Shown: positions 30,038-39,050 of the stretch, one piece after another | How positions within the stretch are numbered: the stretch's first letter is position 1 | Layout of the letters: the number at the start of each line of letters is the position of its first letter | Source of the DNA: Curtobacterium sp. SGAir0471 | Lineage (GTDB): Bacteria > Actinomycetota > Actinomycetes > Actinomycetales > Microbacteriaceae | Direction: 5' to 3' | Assembly (NCBI RefSeq): GCF_005490985.1 | Contig: NZ_CP027869.1 | Span: 1,364,001-1,428,000, forward strand | Length of the DNA: 64,000 nucleotides | The notes under the pieces: model-generated | What the model saw: the letters and a program-made list of their open reading frames with translations, nothing else | Database searches by the model: none | What the model was told of the DNA's origin: nothing | Made by a program: the position numbers and the translations under genes

Positions 30038-31924
30038 TCAGGACGGGGCGCCGGCCCGGCGGCCGCCACCCGTCCACGAGCGCGTGCCCCCGTCGTGCAC
30101 GGCGAGGCGCGTCCGGTGCCCCGACGAGGTCCCTCGGGCCCGGGCGATCGCGTCCGCTGCGGACACGAGCGTCAGGTGGGAGAGCACCTGCGGGGTGTTC
30201 CCGATGTGGTGCCCGGTCGCGACGTCGATCTCCTCGGAGAGCATGCCGACGTCGTTCGCGTACCCGACGAGCACGTCCATCAGGCGTTCGGCGTCCTCGA
30301 CCCGTCCGGAGGCGGCGTACTGCTCGACGAGCCAGAACGAGCACGCGAGGAACGGGTGCTCGCTGCCGGACAGCCCGTCGAACCCGGAGGTCGTCCGGTA
30401 CCGGAGGACGAGCCCGTGGTCGCCGACGCGCAGGTCCTGCTCGATCGCGGCGACCGTCCCGGTCATGCGCGGGTCGTCGGCGGGCACGTACCCGATCTGC
30501 GGCAGGACCAGCAGGCTCGCGTCGACCTCGTCGGTGTCGTAGTGCTGCCGGTAGCTGCCGCGCTCGGCGTTCCAGCCGTGCTGCTCGATCTCGGCGCGGA
30601 CCTCGTCGCGCAGCTGGCGCCACCGGTCGACGGGGCCCTCGAGCCCGAACTCCTCGACGGCGGCGACCCCGCGGTCGAACGCGGCCCAGATCATCGCTCG
30701 CGAGTGCGTGAAGTGCCGCCGCGGCCCGCGCATCTCCCAGATGCCGTTGTCGGGCTGCTGCCAGTGCTCCTCGACGTAGCCGAGCAGGGCGCGCTGCAGC
30801 GCCCACGAGTCGGCGTTCTCCTCGACGCCGAGCTCTCGGGCGTCGTGCAGGGCAGCCAGGACCTCACCGAAGACGTCGCCCTGGTACTGCGTCGATGCGC
30901 CGTTGCCGAGCCGCACCGGGGTCGAGTCGAGGTACCCGGGCAGCTCGTCGAGCGTGCGTTCGGGCAGTTCGCGTTCGCCCGCGATGCCGTACATGATCTG
31001 CACGTCGGCGGGGTCGCCGGCGATCGCGCGGAGCAGCCAGCCCCGCCAGTGCATCGCCTCGTCCCGGTAGCCGTGGGCGATGAGCGAGGCGAGCGCCAGG
31101 GAGGCGTCGCGGAGCCAGACGTACCGGTAGTCCCAGTTGCGTTCACCGCCCGGGTCCTCCGGGAGGCTCGTCGTGGCCGCCGCCACGACGCCGCCGGTCT
31201 GCCCGTGGGTCATCGCACGCAGCAGCAGCAGGGAGCGTCGGCTCGCCTCGGCGTAGGGACCCTCGGTGTGCGCGGTCGCCATCCAGTCACGCCACCAGTG
31301 CTCCGTCGCCTGCAGTGCGGCGTCGACGTCGAGCGGCTCCGGCGGCTCGCGGTGCGACGGGTACCAGGTGAGCACCGTGTCGACGACGTCGCCGTCGTGC
31401 ACGGTGACTGCGTGCGTGTGCCGGTGGTCGTCAGCGCGGAATCGCACGCCGCGGACGACGACGGAGCCGGGGCCGGCGGTCGCGAGGAGCGCGGGGTCCT
31501 CGTCACCGCCGATCTGCCGGACCCAGGGGAGCGCCCTGGCGTAGTCGAAGCGGATGCGCAGGGTCTGTTCGACCTCGACCGAGCCCTGCAGGCCGCGCAC
31601 CCGACGGATGATCGCCGCTCGATGGGCGCCGATCGGCATGAGGTCGGTGACCTCGACGACGCCGGTGGACGTGGTCCACACGGTGGAGAGCACGAGGGTG
31701 TCGGGGTGGTGGTGCCGTGTGCTCGTGGCCTCGGGGTCGGTCGGGCGGAGCGACCAGTGCCCGTGGTCCTCGGTGCCGAGCAGCGACGCGAAGGTCGAGG
31801 GGCTGTCGAAGCGGGGCAAGCACGCCCAGTCGATCGTGCCGTCGCGGCCGACCAGGGCTGCCGTGTAGGTGTCGCCGATGAGGGCGTGGTCCTCGATGCG
31901 GTTCAGCGGGGTCGCGGTGCTCAT
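30038..31924 (-). CDS. GH15 family glucoamylase / trehalase-type hydrolase
   Basis: A 628-residue glycoside hydrolase with an N-terminal beta-sandwich (DUF5911/TPP-N-like) and a C-terminal (alpha/alpha)6 barrel of family GH15. MSTATPLNRIEDHALIGDTYTAAL is the typical N-terminus. GERNWDYRYVWLRDASL (about 262-278) holds the catalytic-acid region, and EEIDVATGHHIGNTPQ (about 560) the second catalytic Glu. There is no signal peptide, so it acts in the cytoplasm. The substrate could be an alpha-glucan or trehalose; actinobacterial GH15 proteins include both. CAGGAT lies 6 bases before the ATG, suggesting a leaderless mRNA. Confidence 0.88.
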   Translation of the reverse strand: MSTATPLNRIEDHALIGDTYTAALVGRDGTIDWACLPRFDSPSTFASLLGTEDHGHWSLRPTDPEATSTRHHHPDTLVLSTVWTTSTGVVEVTDLMPIGAHRAAIIRRVRGLQGSVEVEQTLRIRFDYARALPWVRQIGGDEDPALLATAGPGSVVVRGVRFRADDHRHTHAVTVHDGDVVDTVLTWYPSHREPPEPLDVDAALQATEHWWRDWMATAHTEGPYAEASRRSLLLLRAMTHGQTGGVVAAATTSLPEDPGGERNWDYRYVWLRDASLALASLIAHGYRDEAMHWRGWLLRAIAGDPADVQIMYGIAGERELPERTLDELPGYLDSTPVRLGNGASTQYQGDVFGEVLAALHDARELGVEENADSWALQRALLGYVEEHWQQPDNGIWEMRGPRRHFTHSRAMIWAAFDRGVAAVEEFGLEGPVDRWRQLRDEVRAEIEQHGWNAERGSYRQHYDTDEVDASLLVLPQIGYVPADDPRMTGTVAAIEQDLRVGDHGLVLRYRTTSGFDGLSGSEHPFLACSFWLVEQYAASGRVEDAERLMDVLVGYANDVGMLSEEIDVATGHHIGNTPQVLSHLTLVSAADAIARARGTSSGHRTRLAVHDGGTRSWTGGGRRAGAPS

Positions 31925-32012
31925 GGCTCGATCCTGGCACCGGCGACCGCCGAGCGGCCCGACGGCGCTGAAGGTGTGCACAGCGCGGGCGTCGGAGCAG
32001 CCTGTGCAGGGT

Positions 32013-33077
32013 TCAGAGCGGGGCTGACGGGTCCGCGTCAACCAGGCCGACCCGGCTGAGCTCCGCCCACATCCCGGCACCGTCCGGCGCGTACACCCAC
32101 GGAGCGGATCCGGCGCGCGTGCGTTCCTGCGCGCGGGACCGCCCACCGGCGAGGACCGCCTCGCTGGTGGACAGCTGGCGGATGGCGACGCCGGCGACGT
32201 TCTCCGGGTGCTCCCGGGCGAACTCGCCGTAGAGGGTCTCGTCGTGCTGCCCGTCGTCACCGACCAGCAGCCACTGCACGTCCGGGAAGTCGCTGGCGAG
32301 CCGCCGGAGGTTCTGCTGCTTGTGGAGCTGCCCGCTGCGGAAGAAGCGGTCGTGGGTCGGGCCCCAGTCCGTCAGCAGGAGCGTGCCGGACGGGTACATG
32401 TTCCGGGTCAGGAAGCGCTGCAGGGTCGGCGCGACGTTCCACGCCCCGGTCGACAGGTACACGGTGGGGGCGCCCGGGTGCTGCGCGAGGACGCGTTCGT
32501 AGAGCACGGACATCCCCGGGACCGGGCGGCGCGCGTGCTCGGTGAGCACGAACGAGTTCCACGCCGCGAGCATCGGGCGGGGGAGCGAGGTGACCATGAC
32601 GGTGTCGTCGATGTCGGAGAGCAGGCCGAAGCGTGTCTCCGGGTCCACGATGAACACGTCGGCCTCGACGTCGCGCATCCCACCGGCCGAAAGGCGCACG
32701 GTCTGCCAACCGGGTTCGAGGTCGATCGGGACCTTCACGTCGACCACGCCGCCGCGGTCGGACTGCACCACGTGCGTCGTCCCGCCGGCCGTCACGGTGA
32801 CCTCGGCGTCGTCGACGGCCACGCTCGTGAAGCTCCGCCAACCGCGCACGCCGTAGTACGAAGCGTCGGACGCGAGACCTCGACGCGTCAGCAGCACCCG
32901 GCAGAGCACGCGGATCCAGCCCGGTGCGCCGTAGCCCGTGTACGGGATCACGGTCGGCACGAGGCCACGCCGACGAGCCCGGTGCTCGCGGAACTCCTGG
33001 ACGGCGTCCTCGATCCGGGCGGCCCGGTGGAGGATCGGTTCGGCCAACGACGGCTCGTGGGGCGTCGGGTCGGGCAT
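32013..33077 (-). CDS. App1/DUF2183 phosphatase-domain protein
   Basis: A 354-residue protein related to the App1 phosphatidate phosphatase domain (DUF2183), a HAD-like fold. The catalytic motif is LLSDIDDTVMVTS (about 152). YLSTGAWNVAPTLQRFL and LLVGDDGQHDETLY are the later HAD-type motifs. The N-terminal half (about 1-140) is a beta-rich domain. Chosen start is MPDPTPHEPSLAEP at 33077; AAGGAT 6 bases upstream suggests a leaderless mRNA. The in-frame extension upstream lacks family features. Substrate in bacteria is unproven. Confidence 0.85.
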   Translation of the reverse strand: MPDPTPHEPSLAEPILHRAARIEDAVQEFREHRARRRGLVPTVIPYTGYGAPGWIRVLCRVLLTRRGLASDASYYGVRGWRSFTSVAVDDAEVTVTAGGTTHVVQSDRGGVVDVKVPIDLEPGWQTVRLSAGGMRDVEADVFIVDPETRFGLLSDIDDTVMVTSLPRPMLAAWNSFVLTEHARRPVPGMSVLYERVLAQHPGAPTVYLSTGAWNVAPTLQRFLTRNMYPSGTLLLTDWGPTHDRFFRSGQLHKQQNLRRLASDFPDVQWLLVGDDGQHDETLYGEFAREHPENVAGVAIRQLSTSEAVLAGGRSRAQERTRAGSAPWVYAPDGAGMWAELSRVGLVDADPSAPL

Positions 33078-33229
33078 GGCCCCATCCTTCCACGCGAGGA
33101 GCGCCGACGCCGGTCGCGCGACCGCGCCACAGGGGTGAGTCGCAGCCACGTTCCAGCCGGTCTGTGCGAGAGTCCTCTCCGTCACATCCCACATGACCGC
33201 GCTCCGCCGGGAGCGCAAGAGGAGAACAC

Positions 33230-33877
33230 GTGCTCGTCACCGAGGTATCGAACGCACTGCCGGGGGGATCATCACTGCTCAGGAACGAGCCGGTCCAAGC
33301 CCGCAGTTCGGCGCGCCTCGCGGGACTCCTCGACGCCGCGGCGGCCGTGATCGACGAGATCGGGTTCGAGCGGCTGACCACCGCCATGGTGGCCGAGCGC
33401 GCGGGGGCGTCGATCGGCACGGTCTACCGGTACTTCCCGGACCGCATCGCCGTGGTCGAGGCACTGGCGATCCGGAGCACCCAGCGGCTCGCCGAGCGCT
33501 TCCTCACCGCGCTCGACGAGAGCGACGCCACGACGTGGCAGGACGCGCACGACGCGCTCATCGACGCGACCGTCGAGATGTACCGGTCGGAGCCGGGCTT
33601 CCGGGCGATCCGCTTCGGTGACCCCGCGGACACCGGCACCGGTGACGCCGAGGACCGCATGGCCGCGCTGGGGGCGGCCGTTGCGCAGATCCTGCACGAC
33701 CGGTTCGGCTACCCGCTCGGCGAGCGTCCGGAGCGTGCGTGGGTCGTGCTGGCGGAGTCGGCCCACGCCGTGATCGCTCGGGCGCTCCGCGACCGGTCCG
33801 CTCCCGACACCGCGCTCATCGAGGAGTACCGCACGATGAGCCGTGCCCACCTAGAGGCGGTCGCCGCAGCAGCCTGA
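33230..33877 (+). CDS. TetR family transcriptional regulator
   Basis: A 215-residue regulator with an N-terminal helix-turn-helix (about 30-75; TTAMVAERAGASIGTVYRYFPDR is the classic TetR recognition region). The ligand domain is alpha-helical, with a TetR_C-like AAQILHDRFGY region. It starts with GTG after AAGAGGAGA. It diverges from the App1-type gene across 152 bases and precedes the osmoprotectant importer by about 200. Either could be its target; the sequence alone does not decide. Confidence 0.88.
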   Translation: MLVTEVSNALPGGSSLLRNEPVQARSSARLAGLLDAAAAVIDEIGFERLTTAMVAERAGASIGTVYRYFPDRIAVVEALAIRSTQRLAERFLTALDESDATTWQDAHDALIDATVEMYRSEPGFRAIRFGDPADTGTGDAEDRMAALGAAVAQILHDRFGYPLGERPERAWVVLAESAHAVIARALRDRSAPDTALIEEYRTMSRAHLEAVAAAA

Positions 33878-33941
33878 CACGGAGCCGCCCGGTCCGCAGT
33901 CGCCCGCGCGACGCGCCCGACCGACACACCGGACCATCCAC

Positions 33942-33978
33942 CGACGCCCGTGCTCCCGAACAGGGAGTGCGGGCGTCG
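33942..33978 (+). terminator. Terminator after the TetR gene
   Basis: CGACGCCCGTGCTCCC (33942-33957) pairs with 33963-33978 with two mismatched or wobble positions around GAACA. TTGT follows. It separates the regulator from the importer operon. Confidence 0.7.
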
Positions 33979-34079
33979 TTGTCCGCGAGCCGTCATGACC
34001 GGTCACGGTGGAACGCTGTCCTCGATGCGCGGGTACGCTCGTGCGGAGTCGGGCTACCTCCGAACAGAAGGGCACCCAC

Positions 34080-34994
34080 ATGATCGAGTTCCGCTCGGTG
34101 CGCAAGACGTACCCGGACGGCACCAACGCGGTCGACGACTTCAGCCTCGTCATCCCGTCGCGGACGACCACCGTCTTCGTCGGCTCCAGCGGCTGCGGCA
34201 AGACGACCCTGCTCCGCATGATCAACCGGATGGTCGACCCGTCGTCGGGGACGGTCGAGATCGACGGCGAGGACGTCGCCGGGGTCGACCCCGTGCAGCT
34301 CCGTCGCCGCATCGGGTACGTCATGCAGAACGCCGGGTTGCTGCCGCACCGGAAGGTCGCCGACAACATCGCGACCGTCCCGCTGCTGACCGGCGTCTCC
34401 AAGGGGGAAGCGCGTGCTCGTGCGCTCGAGCTGATGGACACCGTCGGCCTCGACCGGGCCTTCGCGGACCGGTACCCCTCCCAGCTCTCCGGCGGCCAGC
34501 AGCAGCGCGTCGGCGTGGCGCGTGGTCTCGCCGTCGACCCGAACGTCCTGCTCATGGACGAGCCGTTCGGCGCCGTCGACCCGCTGGTGCGGAACGACCT
34601 GCAGGACGAGCTCATCCGCCTGCAGCGGGAGCTCGGCAAGACCGTCGTCTTCGTGACGCACGACATCGACGAGGCGTTCAAGCTCGGCGACCAGGTCGTC
34701 ATCCTGAAGAAGGGCGGCGAGATCGCGCAGCTCGGCACCCCCGCCGAGATCCTGGCCGAGCCCGCTGACGACTTCGTCGCGAACTTCATCGGTGCCGGGC
34801 GCGGACGGCGTGCCCTGCGCGTCGAGCAGACCCCGACCGGACCGATCGTCGTCGACGGTGACGGTCGGGCGGCCGGCGTGCTGACGGGCCCGGTCCAGGT
34901 GGTCGACGCCGCAGCCGCGGTGCCGCAGGCAGCAGAGGCCGGGGCGCGTGACACCGCCCCGGGTGCTCCGGCGCAGGGTGGGGGACCGCGGTGA
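34080..34994 (+). CDS. Osmoprotectant (OpuC/ProV-like) ABC transporter ATPase
   Basis: ATPase of a quaternary-amine type importer. The ATG at 34080 gives MIEFRSVRKTYPDGTNAV (304 aa). Walker A is GSSGCGKTT (about 31), the signature LSGGQQQR (about 136) and Walker B VLLMDEPFGAVDP (about 156). The nucleotide-binding domain ends near residue 240. The remaining about 60 residues are low-complexity and too short for the two CBS domains that sense ionic strength in OpuCA/OpuA. It is followed by two permeases and a binding lipoprotein in overlapping order. Confidence 0.92.
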   Translation: MIEFRSVRKTYPDGTNAVDDFSLVIPSRTTTVFVGSSGCGKTTLLRMINRMVDPSSGTVEIDGEDVAGVDPVQLRRRIGYVMQNAGLLPHRKVADNIATVPLLTGVSKGEARARALELMDTVGLDRAFADRYPSQLSGGQQQRVGVARGLAVDPNVLLMDEPFGAVDPLVRNDLQDELIRLQRELGKTVVFVTHDIDEAFKLGDQVVILKKGGEIAQLGTPAEILAEPADDFVANFIGAGRGRRALRVEQTPTGPIVVDGDGRAAGVLTGPVQVVDAAAAVPQAAEAGARDTAPGAPAQGGGPR

Positions 34995-35707
34995 ACTGGA
35001 TCCTGTCGAACCTCGACACGATCAGTGACGCCACGATCGCGCACCTCGCGATCGCGATCCCACCGATCATCATCAGCTTCCTGCTCTCCATCCCGATCGG
35101 CTGGGTGGTGGTCCGACTGCAGCGGCCGGGCGGATCGCGCTTCGCCGCCGGGCTCGGCAGCGGCATCGTGACCTTCGCGGGACTGCTCTACGCGATCCCG
35201 TCGCTGGCGCTCTTCGTCGCGCTGCCGGGCATCATCGGGACGAGCCTGCAGAGCCCGGTCAACGTGATCATCAGCCTGACGATCTACGGCCTGGCGCTCA
35301 TGGTCCGCTCGACGGTGGACGGCCTGACCTCGGTCGACGCCGGCACGAAGGCGGCCTCGACAGCCATGGGCTACTCGACCGTGCAGCGCTTCTTCCGTGT
35401 GGAGCTGCCGCTCGCCGGCCCCGTCCTGCTCGCGGGCCTGCGGGTCGTCACGGTCTCGACGATCTCGCTCACGACCGTCGGCGCCGTGCTCGGCATCCAG
35501 AGCCTCGGATCGCTCTTCACCGACGGACTCGCGCGTGGCATCTACGAGGAGATCCTCTCCGGCATCGTCATGGTCCTCGTGCTCGCCTTCGCGCTCGACG
35601 GCCTGCTCGTGGCGCTCGGCCGACTGGTGATGCCGTGGACGCGCCGCGCACCCCGGAGCCGTCGCACCGCGCGCCGGGTCCTGCAGCGGGCGGAGGTCGT
35701 CTCGTGA
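34991..35707 (+). CDS. Osmoprotectant ABC transporter permease 1
   Basis: BPD-type permease of 238 aa with about five to six membrane segments. The coupling-loop region TVDGLTSVDAGTKAASTAMGYSTVQRFFRVELPLAGP matches the EAA motif of glycine betaine/choline permeases (OpuCB-like). Its GTG overlaps the ATPase stop (GTGA). The C-terminal tail is very basic (RRAPRSRRTARRVLQR). Confidence 0.92.
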   Translation: MNWILSNLDTISDATIAHLAIAIPPIIISFLLSIPIGWVVVRLQRPGGSRFAAGLGSGIVTFAGLLYAIPSLALFVALPGIIGTSLQSPVNVIISLTIYGLALMVRSTVDGLTSVDAGTKAASTAMGYSTVQRFFRVELPLAGPVLLAGLRVVTVSTISLTTVGAVLGIQSLGSLFTDGLARGIYEEILSGIVMVLVLAFALDGLLVALGRLVMPWTRRAPRSRRTARRVLQRAEVVS

Positions 35708-36432
35708 TCATCGGTCAGGCCTTCGGCTGGGTGTTCGACCCCGCCAACTACACCGGCTTCAACGCGATCCCCGAGCGGCTCTGGGAACACGTGTGGATCA
35801 CCCTGCTCGCGGTCGCCATCGCGTCGCTGATCGCGGTCCCGATCGGGTACGCGATCGGGCACACCGGCCGGGCGCGCGGCTTCTCGATCGCCCTGTCCGG
35901 CGGCATCCGCGCACTACCCACGCTCGGCGTGCTGTCGCTCTTCGGCCTGTTGCTCGGCATCGGGCTCGAGGCACCGCTGCTCGCCCTCGTGGTCCTGGCG
36001 ATCCCGTCGGTGCTCGCCGGAGCGTACGCGGGCATCGAGTCCGTCGACCCGGTGACGATCGACGCCGCGAAGGCCCAGGGCATGACCGGCTGGCAGGTCC
36101 TCTGGAAGGTCGAGGTCCCGCTGGGCCTCCCGCTGCTGATCGGCGGCATCCGGTCGGCCGTGCTCCAGGTCGTCGCGACCGCCACCCTGGCCGCCTACGT
36201 CGGCGCCGGAGGTCTCGGCGGCTACTTCTTCCTCGGCCTCAAGACCCAGGACTACGCCGAGATGCTCGGCGCGTCCGTCCTCGTGATCGCACTCGCGATC
36301 GCGTTCGAGATCGTGTTCGCCGCACTGCAGCGGGCGTCGGTGCCGAAGGGCACCCTCGACCCGTCCGCGCGGCAGCGCCAGGGATCGCGCGAGCGAGCCC
36401 GCAATCCCATCCCGGAAGGAAACCCATCGTGA
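35704..36432 (+). CDS. Osmoprotectant ABC transporter permease 2
   Basis: Second BPD-type permease, 242 aa, starting at a GTG that overlaps the previous stop (GTGA). The EAA-type loop is ESVDPVTIDAAKAQGMTGWQVLWKVEVPLGLPLL. AYVGAGGLGGYFFLGL is typical of OpuCD-like proteins. It probably forms a heterodimer with the first permease. Confidence 0.92.
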   Translation: MIIGQAFGWVFDPANYTGFNAIPERLWEHVWITLLAVAIASLIAVPIGYAIGHTGRARGFSIALSGGIRALPTLGVLSLFGLLLGIGLEAPLLALVVLAIPSVLAGAYAGIESVDPVTIDAAKAQGMTGWQVLWKVEVPLGLPLLIGGIRSAVLQVVATATLAAYVGAGGLGGYFFLGLKTQDYAEMLGASVLVIALAIAFEIVFAALQRASVPKGTLDPSARQRQGSRERARNPIPEGNPS

Positions 36433-37349
36433 TCACAGCACGGATCCGCGTCGCCCTCGCCGCCGCAACGGCACTCGGCGTCGCAGCAGCCCTGACCGGC
36501 TGCTCGTCGGGAGACCCGCTCAGCAGCGGCTCCAGCGCGTCCTCCGACTCGAAGACGATCGTCATCGGCTCGCAGCAGTACTACTCCAACGAGATCATCG
36601 CCGAGCTCTACGCCCAGGTGCTCGAGAAGGACGGCTTCACCGTCCAGCGCAACTTCAACATCGGGCAGCGCGAGGTCTACATCCCGCAGCTCGAGAAGGG
36701 CGCCATCGACGTCATGCCGGAGTACAGCGGCAACCTGCTGCAGTACTTCGACAAGGAGTCGACGGCCAAGAGCGCCGACCAGATCGACGAGGCGCTCGAG
36801 AAGGCCCTGCCGAAGGGCCTGCGCGTCCTCGACGAGGCCGAGGCGACGGACCAGGACAGCTACACCGTGACGAAGCAGTTCTCCGAGGAGAACGACGTCA
36901 CGAGCCTGTCCGACCTGAAGAACGTCAAGGAGAAGCTGACCGTCGGCGCGAACTCCGAGTTCCAGACCCGCCCGTACGGGCCCGAGGGCCTGAAGTCGGT
37001 CTACGGCGTGGACGTCGACTTCACGGCGATCGAGGACTCCGGCGGCGCCCTGACGGTGAAGGCGCTCAAGGACGGCACCGTCCAGCTCGCCGACATCTAC
37101 AGCGCGGACCCGAGCATCAAGGCGAACGACTTCGTCTCGCTGAAGGACCCGGAGAACCTGATCCTGCCGCAGAACGTCATCCCGGTCGTCTCCGACAAGG
37201 TCGACGAGAAGGCTGCCGACGCCATCGACGAGGTGAACGAGAAGCTCACGACCGACAAGCTCATCGAGCTGAACGAGAAGAGCGTCACGGACAAGGAGAA
37301 GGCGTCCCAGATCGCCAAGCAGTTCCTCCAGGACGAGGGTCTGCTCTAG
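36429..37349 (+). CDS. Osmoprotectant-binding lipoprotein (OpuCC/ProX-like)
   Basis: Extracytoplasmic solute-binding protein of 306 aa. The GTG overlaps the permease stop. A signal peptide ends in the lipobox LTGC (about residue 24), followed by a Ser-rich linker. The OpuAC-type domain begins IVIGSQQYYSNEIIAELYAQVLE. QREVYIPQLEKGAIDVMPEYSGNLLQYF is the ligand-site region. The four overlapping genes form one operon that ends at the hairpin at 37384. Likely ligands are glycine betaine, choline or related compounds. Confidence 0.93.
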   Translation: MITARIRVALAAATALGVAAALTGCSSGDPLSSGSSASSDSKTIVIGSQQYYSNEIIAELYAQVLEKDGFTVQRNFNIGQREVYIPQLEKGAIDVMPEYSGNLLQYFDKESTAKSADQIDEALEKALPKGLRVLDEAEATDQDSYTVTKQFSEENDVTSLSDLKNVKEKLTVGANSEFQTRPYGPEGLKSVYGVDVDFTAIEDSGGALTVKALKDGTVQLADIYSADPSIKANDFVSLKDPENLILPQNVIPVVSDKVDEKAADAIDEVNEKLTTDKLIELNEKSVTDKEKASQIAKQFLQDEGLL

Positions 37350-37383
37350 TCGGCCGGCGCGCGGCGCCGACCAGGATCGAACG

Positions 37384-37413
37384 ACAGGTGTCGGGCTTCG
37401 GCCCGGCACCTGT
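37384..37413 (+). terminator. Terminator of the osmoprotectant operon
   Basis: ACAGGTGTCGGGC (37384-37396), loop TTCG, right arm 37401-37413, with one G-T type position. Flanking CGAACG and CGTTCG can extend the stem. It lies 35 bases after the stop. Confidence 0.8.
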
Positions 37414-37507
37414 CTTCGTTCGTGGACGGCGTTCCCAGGCACCGTCGTTCCGCACGGTTGTGCCGACCAATGCCGCTGCACGTTCGTGCAGAGTGCGTCT
37501 CTACAAC

Positions 37508-37537
37508 TTGTCGAAGCAGGTGTCCGGCCGGTAGCGT
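37508..37537 (+). promoter_or_regulatory. Candidate cydABDC promoter
   Basis: TTGTCG (37508-37513) and TAGCGT (37532-37537) are separated by 18 bases, a plausible sigma-70-type pair. Transcription would start near 37544, about 90 bases before cydA. The leader includes a small CCTCT/AGAGG hairpin near 37574-37587. Confidence 0.45.
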
Positions 37538-37636
37538 GGAGGTGTCCCGACGGGGTGACAAGTACTAGTTCCTCCTCTCGGAAGAGGCATCTCTCGTGCA
37601 CGAACAGCGCGCGGCGGACCGGCTCGGACACGCCGC

Positions 37637-39049
37637 ATGAACGACATCCTCGACCCCCTGATCCTGTCGCGGTGGCAGTTCGGTCTGACGACGATCTACC
37701 ACTTCCTCTTCGTCCCGCTGACCATCGGCATGGCGCTCGTCGTCGCCGTGTTCCAGTCGGCGTGGGTGCGGACCGGGCGTGCGCACTACCTGCAGCTGAC
37801 CCGGTTCTTCGGTCGCATCTTCCTCATCAACTTCGCGATGGGCGTCGTCACCGGCATCGTGCAGGAGTTCCAGTTCGGGATGAACTGGTCGAACTACTCG
37901 CGGTTCGTCGGTGACGTGTTCGGGGCGCCGCTCGCGCTCGAGGGCATCCTCGCGTTCTTCTTCGAGGCGGCGTTCATCGGCATCTGGATCTTCGGCTGGG
38001 ACCGCCTGCCGCGGGCCCTGCACCTGGCGAGCATCTGGTGCGTCAGCGTCGGCACGATGATGTCGGCGTACTTCATCCTGGCGGCGAACGCCTTCATGCA
38101 GCACCCCGTCGGCTTCGCGATCAACGAGGCGAAGGGCCGCGCCGAGCTCACCGACATCTGGGCCGTCCTGACGAACAAGGTCGCGCTGGCCGCCTTCCCG
38201 CACACGCTCTTCGGTGCGTTCATGGTCGCGGCCTCGGTCATCATCGCGGTCGCCGCCTGGCACCTCGCCCGCAACCAGAACCTCGAGACGATGATGCCGG
38301 CGCTCAAGTTCGGCATGTGGACGATGCTCGCGTCCGGTGCGCTGACCGTGCTGTCCGGCGACCAGCTCGGGCTGACGATGGTCGACACGCAGCCGATGAA
38401 GATGGCCGCGGCCGAGGCGCTGTACAACACCTCGACGGGCAAGGACGCCTCGTTCTCGATCTTCACGCTCGGCACCCCCGATGGGGTCCACGAGCTGTTC
38501 TCGATCCGCATCCCGTACCTGCTGTCCTTCCTGTCGACCCACACCTTCACCGGCACGGTCGAGGGCATCAACGACCTGCAGGCGCAGTACTCGCAGGTCT
38601 ACGGCCCCGGTGACTACAAGCCGATCATCTGGGTGACCTACTGGTCGTTCCGCTGGATGATCGCCCTCGGTGTCGGCGCGGTCCTCGTCTCGGTCGTCGG
38701 CCTCTGGCTGACCCGCAAGGGCCGGTTCCCCACGCAGCGCTGGGTCTGGCGCGTGGCGACCTGGTCGGTCCCGCTCCCGATGGCCGCGATGATCATGGGC
38801 TGGGTCTTCACCGAGATGGGTCGTCAGCCGTGGCTGGTGTTCGGCCTGCTCCGCACGGCGGACGGTGTCTCGCCGAACGTCACCGGGGTCGAGGTCCTCA
38901 TCTCGCTCGTGGTGTTCACGCTGATCTACGGTGCGCTCGCGGTCGTCGAGTTCAAGCTCATCAAGAAGGTCGCGCAGGAGGGCCCCGCCGCCCCTGCGGA
39001 GGTCGACGAGGCCACCGGCGAGGTCAAGCACGAAGTGACGGTGTACTGA
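37637..39049 (+). CDS. cydA: Cytochrome bd ubiquinol oxidase subunit I
   Basis: Heme-bearing subunit of the bd quinol oxidase, a high-affinity oxidase that does not pump protons. The 470 residues contain about nine membrane helices. The His in STIYHFLFVPLTIGMALV is the N-terminal heme ligand region. EFQFGMNWSNYSRFVGDVFG and GRQPWLVFGLLRT are family motifs. The periplasmic quinol loop is of the short type usual in Gram-positives. It is followed at one base by cydB. Confidence 0.96.
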   Translation: MNDILDPLILSRWQFGLTTIYHFLFVPLTIGMALVVAVFQSAWVRTGRAHYLQLTRFFGRIFLINFAMGVVTGIVQEFQFGMNWSNYSRFVGDVFGAPLALEGILAFFFEAAFIGIWIFGWDRLPRALHLASIWCVSVGTMMSAYFILAANAFMQHPVGFAINEAKGRAELTDIWAVLTNKVALAAFPHTLFGAFMVAASVIIAVAAWHLARNQNLETMMPALKFGMWTMLASGALTVLSGDQLGLTMVDTQPMKMAAAEALYNTSTGKDASFSIFTLGTPDGVHELFSIRIPYLLSFLSTHTFTGTVEGINDLQAQYSQVYGPGDYKPIIWVTYWSFRWMIALGVGAVLVSVVGLWLTRKGRFPTQRWVWRVATWSVPLPMAAMIMGWVFTEMGRQPWLVFGLLRTADGVSPNVTGVEVLISLVVFTLIYGALAVVEFKLIKKVAQEGPAAPAEVDEATGEVKHEVTVY

Positions 39050-39050
39050 G

